A stretch of DNA of 44,429 nt, from positions 1 to 44,429 of the forward strand of contig NZ_AHZC01000188.1 in NCBI RefSeq assembly GCF_000247475.1, given 5' to 3'. The position numbers and the translations under genes were made by a program. The stretch comes from Rhizobium sp. PDO1-076 (GTDB lineage Bacteria > Pseudomonadota > Alphaproteobacteria > Rhizobiales > Rhizobiaceae). This document shows, piece after piece, positions 8,359 through 15,927 of the stretch. Every line of letters starts with the position of its first letter. The stretch's first letter is position 1. The notes beneath the pieces were generated by a model. It saw only the letters and a program-made list of their open reading frames with translations, was not told where the DNA came from and made no database searches.

Positions 8359-9705
8359 TCAGAGCCGGATACTGATGCGCAGGCCACCAACGGGCCGATT
8401 GGTAATCTCTACAGAGAGATCATAAACTGCCGCGATGTCACGCACGATTGCAAGGCCTATGCCGGTGCCCGGGGTCTGAAGATCGAGGCGCGTGCCCCGT
8501 TCCATCATCGTGCGCAGTCCTGCCGGATCAGCGCCGGGGCCATCATCCTCGATGATCAGCACCGTACGCTGCTCTTGCCTGATGGCCTGGATGGAGATCT
8601 CGGTTCTGCTCCACTTGACCGCATTGTCGAGAACATTGCCCAGCAGTTCCTGAAGGTCGTGGGGATCGACACCGACAACAAGTTCGGTGGGGACCGCGAT
8701 GTGCCACTTGAGACCTTCGCCACGTGGGGTTCGTCTCAACGTCTTGACGATCAGGTCCACGGCTTCAGCGATATTGGCATCCGACCTGCGTAGGCTGGCA
8801 TTGGCGGCAATTCGGCTCAGGGTCAGTTCGCGCTCGACATGAGCCTGCATGACGCCTGCGAGATGGGCGAGCTCATCGGCGATCGCGACCTCGCCGCGTT
8901 CGCGAAGCGTTGCTGCGTCATTGGACAGGACGGTCAATGGGGTTTTCAGGCCATGTGCGAGATTTGCCGCGCGGCTCTTCGCTTTTTCGATCAGTTGCGC
9001 TTGTGCATCGAGCAACTGGTTGACTGCGCCGACCACACCTTTCAATTCCTGCGGAAAACGGCCTTCGAGCCGTTCCGCCTTGCGTTCCCTGATCCGGTCG
9101 AGACCGGTGGCGACGGACGAGATGGGCTTCAGGCCGAATGTCAGCTGGGCGAGCGAGGCCGCGATCAGGAAGACAGCCAGAGCCAGCATGTAGGGAATGA
9201 TATCGAAGGCAAAGGCGCGGCTTGCATCGGAGACGACGCTGGCGTCGATGGCTGCGGCGATGCGGATTGCCCGTTCCCCGACGGGTGCGGCAAAGATGAT
9301 CTTGCGTTCCTGCACGATCAGGTCCGTACCTTCCGGACCGGGAAGCTTGTATCGGTGGATGGTGCCGGTTTCCTGCGCGTCATCCGGCAAGGGCAGGGTG
9401 AAGTCCCACAATGACGCCGAGCGCAGTTCGCTGGCCCGTTCATCGTCCTCCACCTGCCAGTAGAGACCTCCATAAGGCTCGTCGAACCGGCGGTCGACAG
9501 GCCTGTCGGGCAGATCGAGCCTGCCGTCCTCGGCAAAGCGGAGGGCGCCGGCAATATTGTTGATGTGGCCGGACAGTTCCGCGTCGATCCGCGCCTCGAG
9601 ATTGCGGGTGAAGAGCAGGACGAGCACCAGGTTTGCCATGGCGAGCGCGACCAGAACGCTGATCAGCGATACGAGCAGAAACCGGCCGCGGATCGATTGC
9701 ATCAT
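8359..9705 (-). CDS. sensor histidine kinase, PhoQ/FeuQ-like
   Basis: The 448-residue protein has two membrane helices (about residues 9-33 and 169-190) enclosing a periplasmic sensor of about 135 residues, a linker, a histidine phosphoacceptor at His251 in NLAHGLKTPLTVL, and an ATPase domain with N box GNVLDNAVKW (near 356-365), G1 IIEDDGPGAD and G2 GTGIGLAI. It phosphorylates the response regulator encoded just upstream. ATG at 9705 overlaps the regulator stop in an ATGA, so the two are translationally coupled; the frame extends further upstream but only as a shadow of the regulator gene. The nearby PepSY proteins and the cytochrome suggest an envelope or redox signal, which is an inference. 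Confidence 0.94.
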   Translation of the reverse strand: MMQSIRGRFLLVSLISVLVALAMANLVLVLLFTRNLEARIDAELSGHINNIAGALRFAEDGRLDLPDRPVDRRFDEPYGGLYWQVEDDERASELRSASLWDFTLPLPDDAQETGTIHRYKLPGPEGTDLIVQERKIIFAAPVGERAIRIAAAIDASVVSDASRAFAFDIIPYMLALAVFLIAASLAQLTFGLKPISSVATGLDRIRERKAERLEGRFPQELKGVVGAVNQLLDAQAQLIEKAKSRAANLAHGLKTPLTVLSNDAATLRERGEVAIADELAHLAGVMQAHVERELTLSRIAANASLRRSDANIAEAVDLIVKTLRRTPRGEGLKWHIAVPTELVVGVDPHDLQELLGNVLDNAVKWSRTEISIQAIRQEQRTVLIIEDDGPGADPAGLRTMMERGTRLDLQTPGTGIGLAIVRDIAAVYDLSVEITNRPVGGLRISIRL

Positions 9706-10367
9706 GCCGGGCCACCGCCCATGCGATAGCCATAGCCGCGGCGCGTGGTGATGACTTCGCGGCCGAGCTTGCGGCGCAGGCGGCCGACCAGGACCTCGAC
9801 GGAGTTGCTGTCGCGGTCGAAGTCCTGGCTGTAGAGTTGCTCGGTCAGTTCCGCCTGCGAGACGTTGCGCTCCCGGTTGTGCGCGAGAAATGTGAGGCAG
9901 CGATATTCGAGCGGCGTCAGGTCGACCGGCAGGCCGTCGCATGTGACCGTCTTGGTTCGGGTATCGATGGAAATGCTGCCCAGACTAAGGACCGGACTGG
10001 CCTGGCCGACGCTGCGGCGGATGATGGCACGCAGCCTTGCCAGAAGTTCGGCCATCTGGAACGGCTTGGTCAGATAGTCGTCGGCACCTGCATCTATGCC
10101 CTCGACACGCTCCTGCCAATTGCCACGGGCGGTCAAGATGAGGACGGGTGTCGTTCTTGCAGCACTTCGCCAGCGTTTGAGTACCGTCAGTCCGTCCATG
10201 CCGGGAAGTCCAAGGTCGAGGATCACGGCGGCAAAGTCCTCTGCGTCGCCGGTGAACCAACCGGCTTCACCGTCCTTCTCGTGAACGACGACGAAGCCGG
10301 CCCGATCCAGATGCGCAATTACATCCCGCGCAATCAGTGCGTCGTCTTCGATGAGCAGGATCCGCAT
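9702..10367 (-). CDS. OmpR/PhoB-type response regulator
   Basis: The 221-residue protein has a receiver domain with acidic pair Asp8/Asp9, phosphorylation site Asp51 (VILDLGLPGMDG), Thr79 and Lys101 (DYLTKPFQ), followed by a winged-helix DNA-binding domain from about residue 125 ending in TTRRGYGYRMGG. It is paired with the kinase gene by an ATGA overlap. Its ATG overlaps the stop codon of the upstream PepSY gene by one base, so the three genes form a tight operon. Sequence resemblance is to the FeuP/PhoP group of rhizobia, but I do not assign a symbol. A natural target is the divergent PepSY-cytochrome pair. Confidence 0.95.
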   Translation of the reverse strand: MRILLIEDDALIARDVIAHLDRAGFVVVHEKDGEAGWFTGDAEDFAAVILDLGLPGMDGLTVLKRWRSAARTTPVLILTARGNWQERVEGIDAGADDYLTKPFQMAELLARLRAIIRRSVGQASPVLSLGSISIDTRTKTVTCDGLPVDLTPLEYRCLTFLAHNRERNVSQAELTEQLYSQDFDRDSNSVEVLVGRLRRKLGREVITTRRGYGYRMGGGPA

Positions 10368-10735
10368 TATTCGTTCTCGATTTCCAGAATGTCACCGGAG
10401 GCCGCATCCACCTCCACTTCGATCATGCGGTTATCGTCGCGCAGGATGCGAAATTCATAGATCAGCCGGTCATCCTCGCGGTCGGGTTTGGTCGAGACGA
10501 TCTGTCCGGCGACGCGGGCAAGGACGATCTGCCGTAGGGTTGCGAGTGACTTTGTGACGCCACGCTCGACATCATCCCGGATGCGCTGGCGCTCCATGTC
10601 CTGCTCGTGCCGGGGGCGGTTGTCGGCATCGGCGCTGGCTGGCGAATGCGCGGCGACCATCAGCAACAGCGTCAAGGTCGACCCTGCGATCATCATCACC
10701 ACTCTCCTAAGCCATTGTACGCGTGCGTGCTCCAT
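10367..10735 (-). CDS. PepSY-domain periplasmic protein
   Basis: The 122-residue protein has a basic start and a hydrophobic segment (about residues 11-30) ending near an Ala-rich stretch, which reads as a signal peptide, although the basic stretch before it is long for one. The mature part has a PepSY-like fold: a helix with RIRDDVERGV and a C-terminal hairpin where LIYEFRILRDD is followed by VEVDAASGDILEIE. PepSY proteins are thought to inhibit or modulate envelope enzymes or sensors. It is the first gene of the operon with the two-component system, so it may be an accessory sensor of the kinase. Function is inferred from fold and position only. Confidence 0.85.
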   Translation of the reverse strand: MEHARVQWLRRVVMMIAGSTLTLLLMVAAHSPASADADNRPRHEQDMERQRIRDDVERGVTKSLATLRQIVLARVAGQIVSTKPDREDDRLIYEFRILRDDNRMIEVEVDAASGDILEIENE

Positions 10736-10869
10736 GTCTGTGTCATAGCACCGGCAAGCTGAAATTTCGCTGACATTTGTCGTCAGCCATCGCTCAACAC
10801 AGGTCGCCTATGTTCCTTCCCAACGGTTCGTAGCGCGGTGCTCGACCGGAATAACGAAGGACCATATCG

Positions 10870-11133
10870 ATGAAAAAGATTGTTGTTGCCACCCTGCTGA
10901 TTTCAGCTTCGTTTGCCGGCATCGCCCGTGCCGAAAGCAGTGCTTCCTGTGATGTCGCCAAGGACAAATGGATGACCGAGGATGCGATGAAGGCCAAGGC
11001 CACCGAGCTTGGTTTCGACGTGCGCCAGATCAAGGTTGAGAACGGCTGCTATGAAGTCTACGGCATCAAGGACGGCAACAAGGTTGAAGTGCTGTTCAAC
11101 CCGGAAACCGGCATTCAGGTCGGCGAAGACTGA
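10870..11133 (+). CDS. small periplasmic PepSY-domain protein
   Basis: The 87-residue protein begins with a clear signal peptide (MKKIVVATLLISASFAGIA, with cleavage after RA before ESSASCD). The mature part is a single PepSY-like unit: a helix with KAKATELGFDVRQIKVENGC and a hairpin with KVEVLFNPETG. Two Cys remain after cleavage. It is divergent from the PepSY/two-component operon and overlaps the following cytochrome gene by one base (TGATG), so both are made together. Proteins of this sort commonly accompany cytochrome b561-type proteins in rhizobia; a role in haem or electron-transfer assembly is an inference. Confidence 0.9.
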   Translation: MKKIVVATLLISASFAGIARAESSASCDVAKDKWMTEDAMKAKATELGFDVRQIKVENGCYEVYGIKDGNKVEVLFNPETGIQVGED

Positions 11134-11705
11134 TGAGCGGCGTGGAGCACAATGCTTCCGCCGCCATGGCTGGCCGCTCCGAGCGGCCGGCCATGGTCAA
11201 GGTCTGGGACCCGGTCGTACGGCTATTTCACTGGGCTCTGGTGGGGTTGTTCGCCTTTTCCTTCCTGACCGGCGACGAGTGGAAGGATGCGCATGTCGTT
11301 TCAGGCTACCTGATCGGCGGTCTGGTTGCCATTCGGCTGGTCTGGGGGCTGATCGGCAGCGAGCATGCGCGGTTCACCAGCTTTCTCTACCGTCCGTCAA
11401 CGATCGCGCGTTTCATAAGGGATTCGGTCTATATGCGCGCCAAGCGCTTTATCGGCCACAATCCGGCTGGTGGCGCGATGGTTATCGCACTGCTGCTGAT
11501 GATCTCCGGGATCGAGACAACCGGTTATCTGATGACGACGGACGCTTACTGGGGTGTCGAATGGGTAGAGGACATGCACAAGGTGCTGGTCTATGCGACC
11601 TTGGGCCTGATCCTGCTGCATGTCACCGGCGTTGTTCTGGCCAGTCTTGAACATCGCGAAAACCTTGTGCGGGCGATGCTCACCGGTCGAAAAAGAGTCG
11701 AATAA
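11133..11705 (+). CDS. cytochrome b561-type membrane protein
   Basis: The 190-residue protein has four membrane helices and the His pattern of bacterial di-haem cytochrome b561/Ni-hydrogenase-type b subunits: His in VRLFHWALVG, His in HVVSGYLIGG, His in KRFIGHNPAGGAM and His in MHKVLVYATLGLILLH. It should pass electrons between the quinone pool and a periplasmic partner in the inner membrane. It is coupled to the small PepSY gene by TGATG. No electron-accepting partner is encoded next to it apart from the PepSY protein. A stem-loop follows the gene. Confidence 0.92.
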   Translation: MSGVEHNASAAMAGRSERPAMVKVWDPVVRLFHWALVGLFAFSFLTGDEWKDAHVVSGYLIGGLVAIRLVWGLIGSEHARFTSFLYRPSTIARFIRDSVYMRAKRFIGHNPAGGAMVIALLLMISGIETTGYLMTTDAYWGVEWVEDMHKVLVYATLGLILLHVTGVVLASLEHRENLVRAMLTGRKRVE

Positions 11706-11731
11706 AGTTATCTCGCACGTCAAACCTTCAA

Positions 11732-11764
11732 GCCAAGGGTAACCATCAGCTGGTTATCCTTGGC
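11732..11764. terminator. stem-loop between convergent cytochrome and alkC genes
   Basis: GCCAAGGGTAACCA and TGGTTATCCTTGGC form a 14-base-pair stem with a single G-T pair around the loop TCAGC. A weak T-rich stretch follows on the plus strand. It lies between two convergent genes and probably ends transcription in both directions. Confidence 0.7.
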
Positions 11765-11836
11765 ATTATCTTGTCGGTGTCAGAACTCGGTCCGAGATGC
11801 CCGCATAAAGAATTTCTCAGCGTCCGGCTGCCTGCA

Positions 11837-12964
11837 TCATACGTCGTTGGTGTCGACGGAGCTGTCGGATGCTGCGAGGGTGAAGGTTTCCAGCGCAAGG
11901 CTCGTACCATTGACCAGGATTTCGAGCCGGTGTTCGCCGGGATGGTAGACGCGGGTGGTGATGGGGCGGAAGGCGTGGCGACGCTCGAATGTCAGCGACT
12001 GGCCGGCAGCCAGCGTCAGGCTTTTTGCCTTGAAGACCTTGGGGTTCAGCGTGCCGTCTTTCTTCTGGTGATGAATGGCGTAGTCGAACATCAGTGACTG
12101 TGATTGCTCAGTTGGATTGGAGAGCGAGACGGAGAAATCCAGCACGCCCGGGAAGTTCACCTGCTGGGTGGCAAGCCGGAGGTTCGCCTCGATGCCGTCG
12201 ATTCTGGCGAATCCGAAATTTGCCAGTGCGGTTGCGTGGCCTTTCTTGAGCAGCGTCCGCGAAGCATGCCTGAGCAGCCAGAGCCGTTCCGGAGAGGCGC
12301 CCTTGTGGTGGCGCCCGACAAATTCGGCGACGAGATCGGGATGATCCTTGGCGATGTCGTTGAGGCTGTTGGCGACGGAACGGCGGACATAATCCTCTGG
12401 GTCGTCGATCAGGGCGGTGAGAAGCGGCAGCAGCGGTTGCGGATCGCCGACCAGCGCTGGCAGGCGCATGGCCCAGGGCAGGCGCGGGCGGGTGCCTTCG
12501 CTGGCGAGGCGGCGAACATGGTGGTTCCGGTCGCCCACCCATTGGCCGATGATAGCGAGCGCCTTCGCCTGCTCGCGGTGGATGAACGGCCTTATGCCGA
12601 ACTCGGCGGTGAAATGCGGCGTCAGCGCCTTAAGCAGATCAAGGGATATCTCCATGTGCTCCAACCCATGGGCGGCAATATACTGGTTGAAGGCAAGCAG
12701 CGACCAGCCGGTCAGGCCGGGCCTCCGGTCAACCGGTAACGTAGCCATCAGGATCGGCGCCGCCACGGCAAAATTCCTGGGCAGATGCAGGCGCATGGCC
12801 TCGGCGATCAACTGGCCGCGCTGCATGAGTTCCAGACTTTCGATTCCAGGCAGGATATCGGCGAGAAATGCATCGCGCGGGAAATCGGACCAGGCGCTCG
12901 ACAGGGCGTCTGCGGTGTCGCTTGCGTTTCGCGCGCCGATCAGGTGTTTCAGTGCTTCAGCCAT
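11837..12964 (-). CDS. AlkC-type DNA alkylation repair glycosylase
   Basis: The 375-residue protein consists of HEAT-like helical repeats of the AlkC/AlkD superfamily. Diagnostic segments are FGIRPFIHREQAKALAIIGQ, then HHVRRLASEGTRPRLPWAMR, and DDPEDYVRRSVANSLNDIAK; these match AlkC proteins, which excise 3-methyladenine and 3-methylcytosine without flipping the base. The last roughly 100 residues (from about LDFSVSLSNP) are beta-rich and fit the C-terminal Ig-like domain known in AlkC. ATG at 12964 (MAEALKHLIGARNA) was chosen because the frame extension to 13048 adds a basic, unconserved stretch. It is divergent from a WYL-domain regulator that may control it. Confidence 0.88.
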   Translation of the reverse strand: MAEALKHLIGARNASDTADALSSAWSDFPRDAFLADILPGIESLELMQRGQLIAEAMRLHLPRNFAVAAPILMATLPVDRRPGLTGWSLLAFNQYIAAHGLEHMEISLDLLKALTPHFTAEFGIRPFIHREQAKALAIIGQWVGDRNHHVRRLASEGTRPRLPWAMRLPALVGDPQPLLPLLTALIDDPEDYVRRSVANSLNDIAKDHPDLVAEFVGRHHKGASPERLWLLRHASRTLLKKGHATALANFGFARIDGIEANLRLATQQVNFPGVLDFSVSLSNPTEQSQSLMFDYAIHHQKKDGTLNPKVFKAKSLTLAAGQSLTFERRHAFRPITTRVYHPGEHRLEILVNGTSLALETFTLAASDSSVDTNDV

Positions 12965-13154
12965 GGTGTTTTCAGATCGCTTGCGATGTCGTCTGGCGCG
13001 CCAGTCCCGCGACAGGCCTGGATGCGAGAATGCAGACGACGATTTCAAATGCTGTATTGCCGGTCAAGCTTGCGCTCCTGTTTGTGTGGGAGCCTTGACC
13101 TAACATACGACTACTGACACCCTTCTGGCCACAGACATTACTTGGAGCGTTCCC

Positions 13155-13832
13155 ATGCGTCCAGCAGACCGTCTTTTCCGGATCATCCAGCTGATGCGGT
13201 CCACCGGGCGGGCGATGACGGCTGCCGAAATCGCCGAGAAGATGGAGGTCGCCCAGCGGACCATCTATCGCGACATGGACCATCTTATTGCATCCGGAGC
13301 GCCGATCGAGGGCGAGCGCGGCGTGGGCTACATGCTGCGCGAGGCCTTCGATGCGCCGCCGCTGACCTTTACCTTCGAGCAGCTGGAAGCGCTTGCCTTC
13401 GGTCTGCGGGCCGTCGAAATGCTCGGCGATCCGCGGCTGGGGCAGGCGGCACGCGAAGCCAAGGACAAGATGGTCGCACTTTTGCCGAAGGAGCATGCCG
13501 AGCGGCTGGTCGGTGCACCGATCCATGCGTTTCGTGCGTCCGCGCAGCCGGAACCGCCGGATTGCCTCGGCGATGTGCGCAACGCCCTGTCGGCCAAGCG
13601 CAAGGTGTGGATCGCCTATCATTCGCTGGCCGGCGAACGCACCCAGCGCACGGTCTGGCCGCTGGCGCTGAGCGCCTTCGGGGCGATCTGGGTGATGACG
13701 ACATGGTGCGAGACGCGCCAGGATTTCCGCGACTTCCGGCTCGACCGGGTCGAGGGCTGGAAGGTGCTGACGGACAGGTTCGAGCCGGGTCCACACCAGA
13801 CATTTCAAACCTATTTGACGCTGCTTTCGTGA
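13155..13832 (+). CDS. YafY-like WYL-domain transcriptional regulator
   Basis: The 225-residue protein starts with an HTH_11-type winged helix (MRPADRLFRIIQLMRSTGRA, with recognition helix in VAQRTIYRDMDHLIASG) and continues with a WYL domain (about residues 135-210; SAKRKVWIAYHSLAGERTQR and VWPLALSAFGAIWVM). WYL regulators often sense nucleic-acid ligands and control DNA repair or defence genes. It is divergent from alkC across about 190 bases, which makes alkC the likely target. No other gene shares its transcript clearly. Confidence 0.92.
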   Translation: MRPADRLFRIIQLMRSTGRAMTAAEIAEKMEVAQRTIYRDMDHLIASGAPIEGERGVGYMLREAFDAPPLTFTFEQLEALAFGLRAVEMLGDPRLGQAAREAKDKMVALLPKEHAERLVGAPIHAFRASAQPEPPDCLGDVRNALSAKRKVWIAYHSLAGERTQRTVWPLALSAFGAIWVMTTWCETRQDFRDFRLDRVEGWKVLTDRFEPGPHQTFQTYLTLLS

Positions 13833-13952
13833 CTGTCGACCGGCCGCCACAGTCGATGCCCGGTTCCAGCGGATACCGCGTAGCGATGTTTATTAGAATT
13901 TAATTGAATTGGGGTAGCATAGGATTAAACTTATTCTTGTTGAGGGTGTGCC

Positions 13953-15779
13953 TTGAAGAACCTGAAAGTCTCACGGAAACTGTCGATCGCTTTTTCGACG
14001 ATACTGCTCATCGTGATCGTGTTCTGTGCGGTTGCATTCACTTCACTTCAACGTATCCAGATCGCCACCGCGGCCAACCAGCAGACACAGAATATCCTGA
14101 AGCTGTCCGGTCAGATCCTGTCGACACTGGTCGAGCATCAAAACGCGATGCGCGGCTATGTTGCCAGCTCCAATGCGGAGTTCATCGACCGGATGGCCAA
14201 GTATTCAAGCGGCGTTCCGCCACTGGTTGCCGAGCTTGAGCAGTTGTTGGGCCAAACCAAGACTGCTGTCGTGATTCCGGCCTTGCGCGAAGCCGTCGCG
14301 ACGTTCAACGACCAGGTAGCGTCGACCGTTGCCGGTACACAAGATCCGTCCAAACTTGAGGCGATCCGCCGCGAAATCGCCAAGACCGCGCGTTTGACGC
14401 AAGTTCGCATGGTGCTTGGAGATCTCAACGAGGCTGAAATTCAGCAAGCCGACGTCCGAAATGCGCAACTGGAAGCGGCATTTCAGACGGGCATGCTGAC
14501 GCTCGTCGTCGGCGGGACGCTGACCGCCATTGCCGCAATCGTCATGGGCTTCAGCCTCACCCGGGGTCTGGCGGTGCCGATCGTCGGCATGACCGGCGCG
14601 ATGCGGCGACTGGCGGATGGCGACACCTCGATTGCAGTGGCGGGCATCGGTCGTGGAGACGAATTGGGCACCATGGCGGCCGCAGTCGAAGTGTTCCGCC
14701 AAAACGCGGTTGCGAATACGCGGCTAGAGCAGGAAGCAAGCCACCAGCGCACGGTTTCGGAAACCGAGAAAACTAAACGTGCTGAAGAAGACCGGAAGCG
14801 GGCAGAGGCTATGGCCCAGGCAACCACGAGCCTTGCCGGTGGCCTTGCCCAGTTGGCGCAGGGCAATCTGTCGATCCAGCTCGAGACCGAGTTCGCCCCT
14901 GAATTCGAGCAGTTCCGCTCCGATTTCAACAAGGCTGTGCTGCAGTTGTCAGAAACGCTGGTTGCCGTTTCGCAGTCGACCGATGCCATCGACGATGGAA
15001 GCCGGGAGATCAGCGAAAGCACGAACGACCTGTCCAAGCGGACCGAGCAGCAGGCAGCCTCGCTCGAAGAGACCGCAGCCGCACTGGACGAGATTACCGT
15101 CAATGTCGGGAACGCTTCGAACCGAGTCGAGGAGGCGCGGACGGCGGCTGCAGACGCCGCGCGTAGTGCAGAGAATTCCGGCCAGGTCGTGGCCAACGCG
15201 GTCGATGCCATGGGACGCATCGAACAGTCGTCGAATGAGATCGCCAAGATTATCGGCGTGATCGACGAGATCGCCTTCCAGACGAACTTGCTCGCCCTGA
15301 ATGCTGGCGTCGAAGCCGCGCGTGCCGGTGAAGCCGGCAAGGGCTTTGCCGTTGTTGCCCAGGAAGTGCGCGAACTGGCCCAGCGATCGGCGCAGGCCGC
15401 CCGCGAAATCAAGAACCTCATTCGGATCTCGACAGACGAAGTTTCGACCGGGGTGAAACTGGTCAGCGAGACGGGGACGGCTCTGAAAACCATCGAGCGG
15501 TTCATCACGACGGTCAATACGCAGATGAACGCGATTGCGACTTCGGCCCGGGAGCAGTCCGTGGGTCTGGCCGAGGTCAACACGGCTGTGAACCACATGG
15601 ATCAGGTCACGCAACAGAACACCGCCATGGTCGAGGAAACGAGCGCAGCGAGCGCCAGCCTTGCCATGGAAAGTGCCAAGCTTCGTGAGCTCGTCCGTCG
15701 TTTCGACCTGGGACAGCAGCGGCCGGTAGCAACTCTCTCTAGGCAGTCTTCGCATGGCACCGTTCGGCGCTATGGTTAG
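13953..15779 (+). CDS. methyl-accepting chemotaxis protein
   Basis: The 608-residue receptor has a first membrane helix at about residues 10-32, a short helical periplasmic domain of about 140 residues, a second membrane helix near 170-195, two HAMP-like segments, and a long cytoplasmic coiled coil with the conserved tip DEIAFQTNLLALNAGVEAAR. It signals through CheW/CheA to the flagellar motor. The start is a TTG six bases after GAGGG, and the protein then begins with the typical MKNLKVSRKL. It ends without a CheR/CheB-docking pentapeptide. No other chemotaxis gene is in the window, as is usual for scattered rhizobial receptors. The ligand is unknown. Confidence 0.95.
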   Translation: MKNLKVSRKLSIAFSTILLIVIVFCAVAFTSLQRIQIATAANQQTQNILKLSGQILSTLVEHQNAMRGYVASSNAEFIDRMAKYSSGVPPLVAELEQLLGQTKTAVVIPALREAVATFNDQVASTVAGTQDPSKLEAIRREIAKTARLTQVRMVLGDLNEAEIQQADVRNAQLEAAFQTGMLTLVVGGTLTAIAAIVMGFSLTRGLAVPIVGMTGAMRRLADGDTSIAVAGIGRGDELGTMAAAVEVFRQNAVANTRLEQEASHQRTVSETEKTKRAEEDRKRAEAMAQATTSLAGGLAQLAQGNLSIQLETEFAPEFEQFRSDFNKAVLQLSETLVAVSQSTDAIDDGSREISESTNDLSKRTEQQAASLEETAAALDEITVNVGNASNRVEEARTAAADAARSAENSGQVVANAVDAMGRIEQSSNEIAKIIGVIDEIAFQTNLLALNAGVEAARAGEAGKGFAVVAQEVRELAQRSAQAAREIKNLIRISTDEVSTGVKLVSETGTALKTIERFITTVNTQMNAIATSAREQSVGLAEVNTAVNHMDQVTQQNTAMVEETSAASASLAMESAKLRELVRRFDLGQQRPVATLSRQSSHGTVRRYG

Positions 15780-15825
15780 CGTGCCTGATACGCCTGCTCC
15801 CGCGTTGACGTCAAATAGACTAGAA

Positions 15826-15865
15826 GCCAAGAGGTCCGCCGGATCACTCCGTTGGCCCTCTTGGC
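15826..15865. terminator. stem-loop between the receptor gene and the MttB-like gene
   Basis: GCCAAGAGGTCC and GGCCCTCTTGGC form a 12-base-pair stem with one G-T pair around a 16-base loop. It lies between convergent genes and has no strong T tract, so it is a probable but not certain terminator. Confidence 0.55.
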
Positions 15866-15927
15866 GCTAAAACATGTTCAAGGCATAAATTTAGCGTCCC
15901 TGACAGTAAGTCAGTCAATCCAGGGGC

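Noticed and set aside
14483-15598. 371-residue Ser/Ala-rich frame on the minus strand
   Set aside because: It is antisense to the cytoplasmic coiled coil of the chemotaxis receptor; the composition follows from the codon bias of the sense strand.
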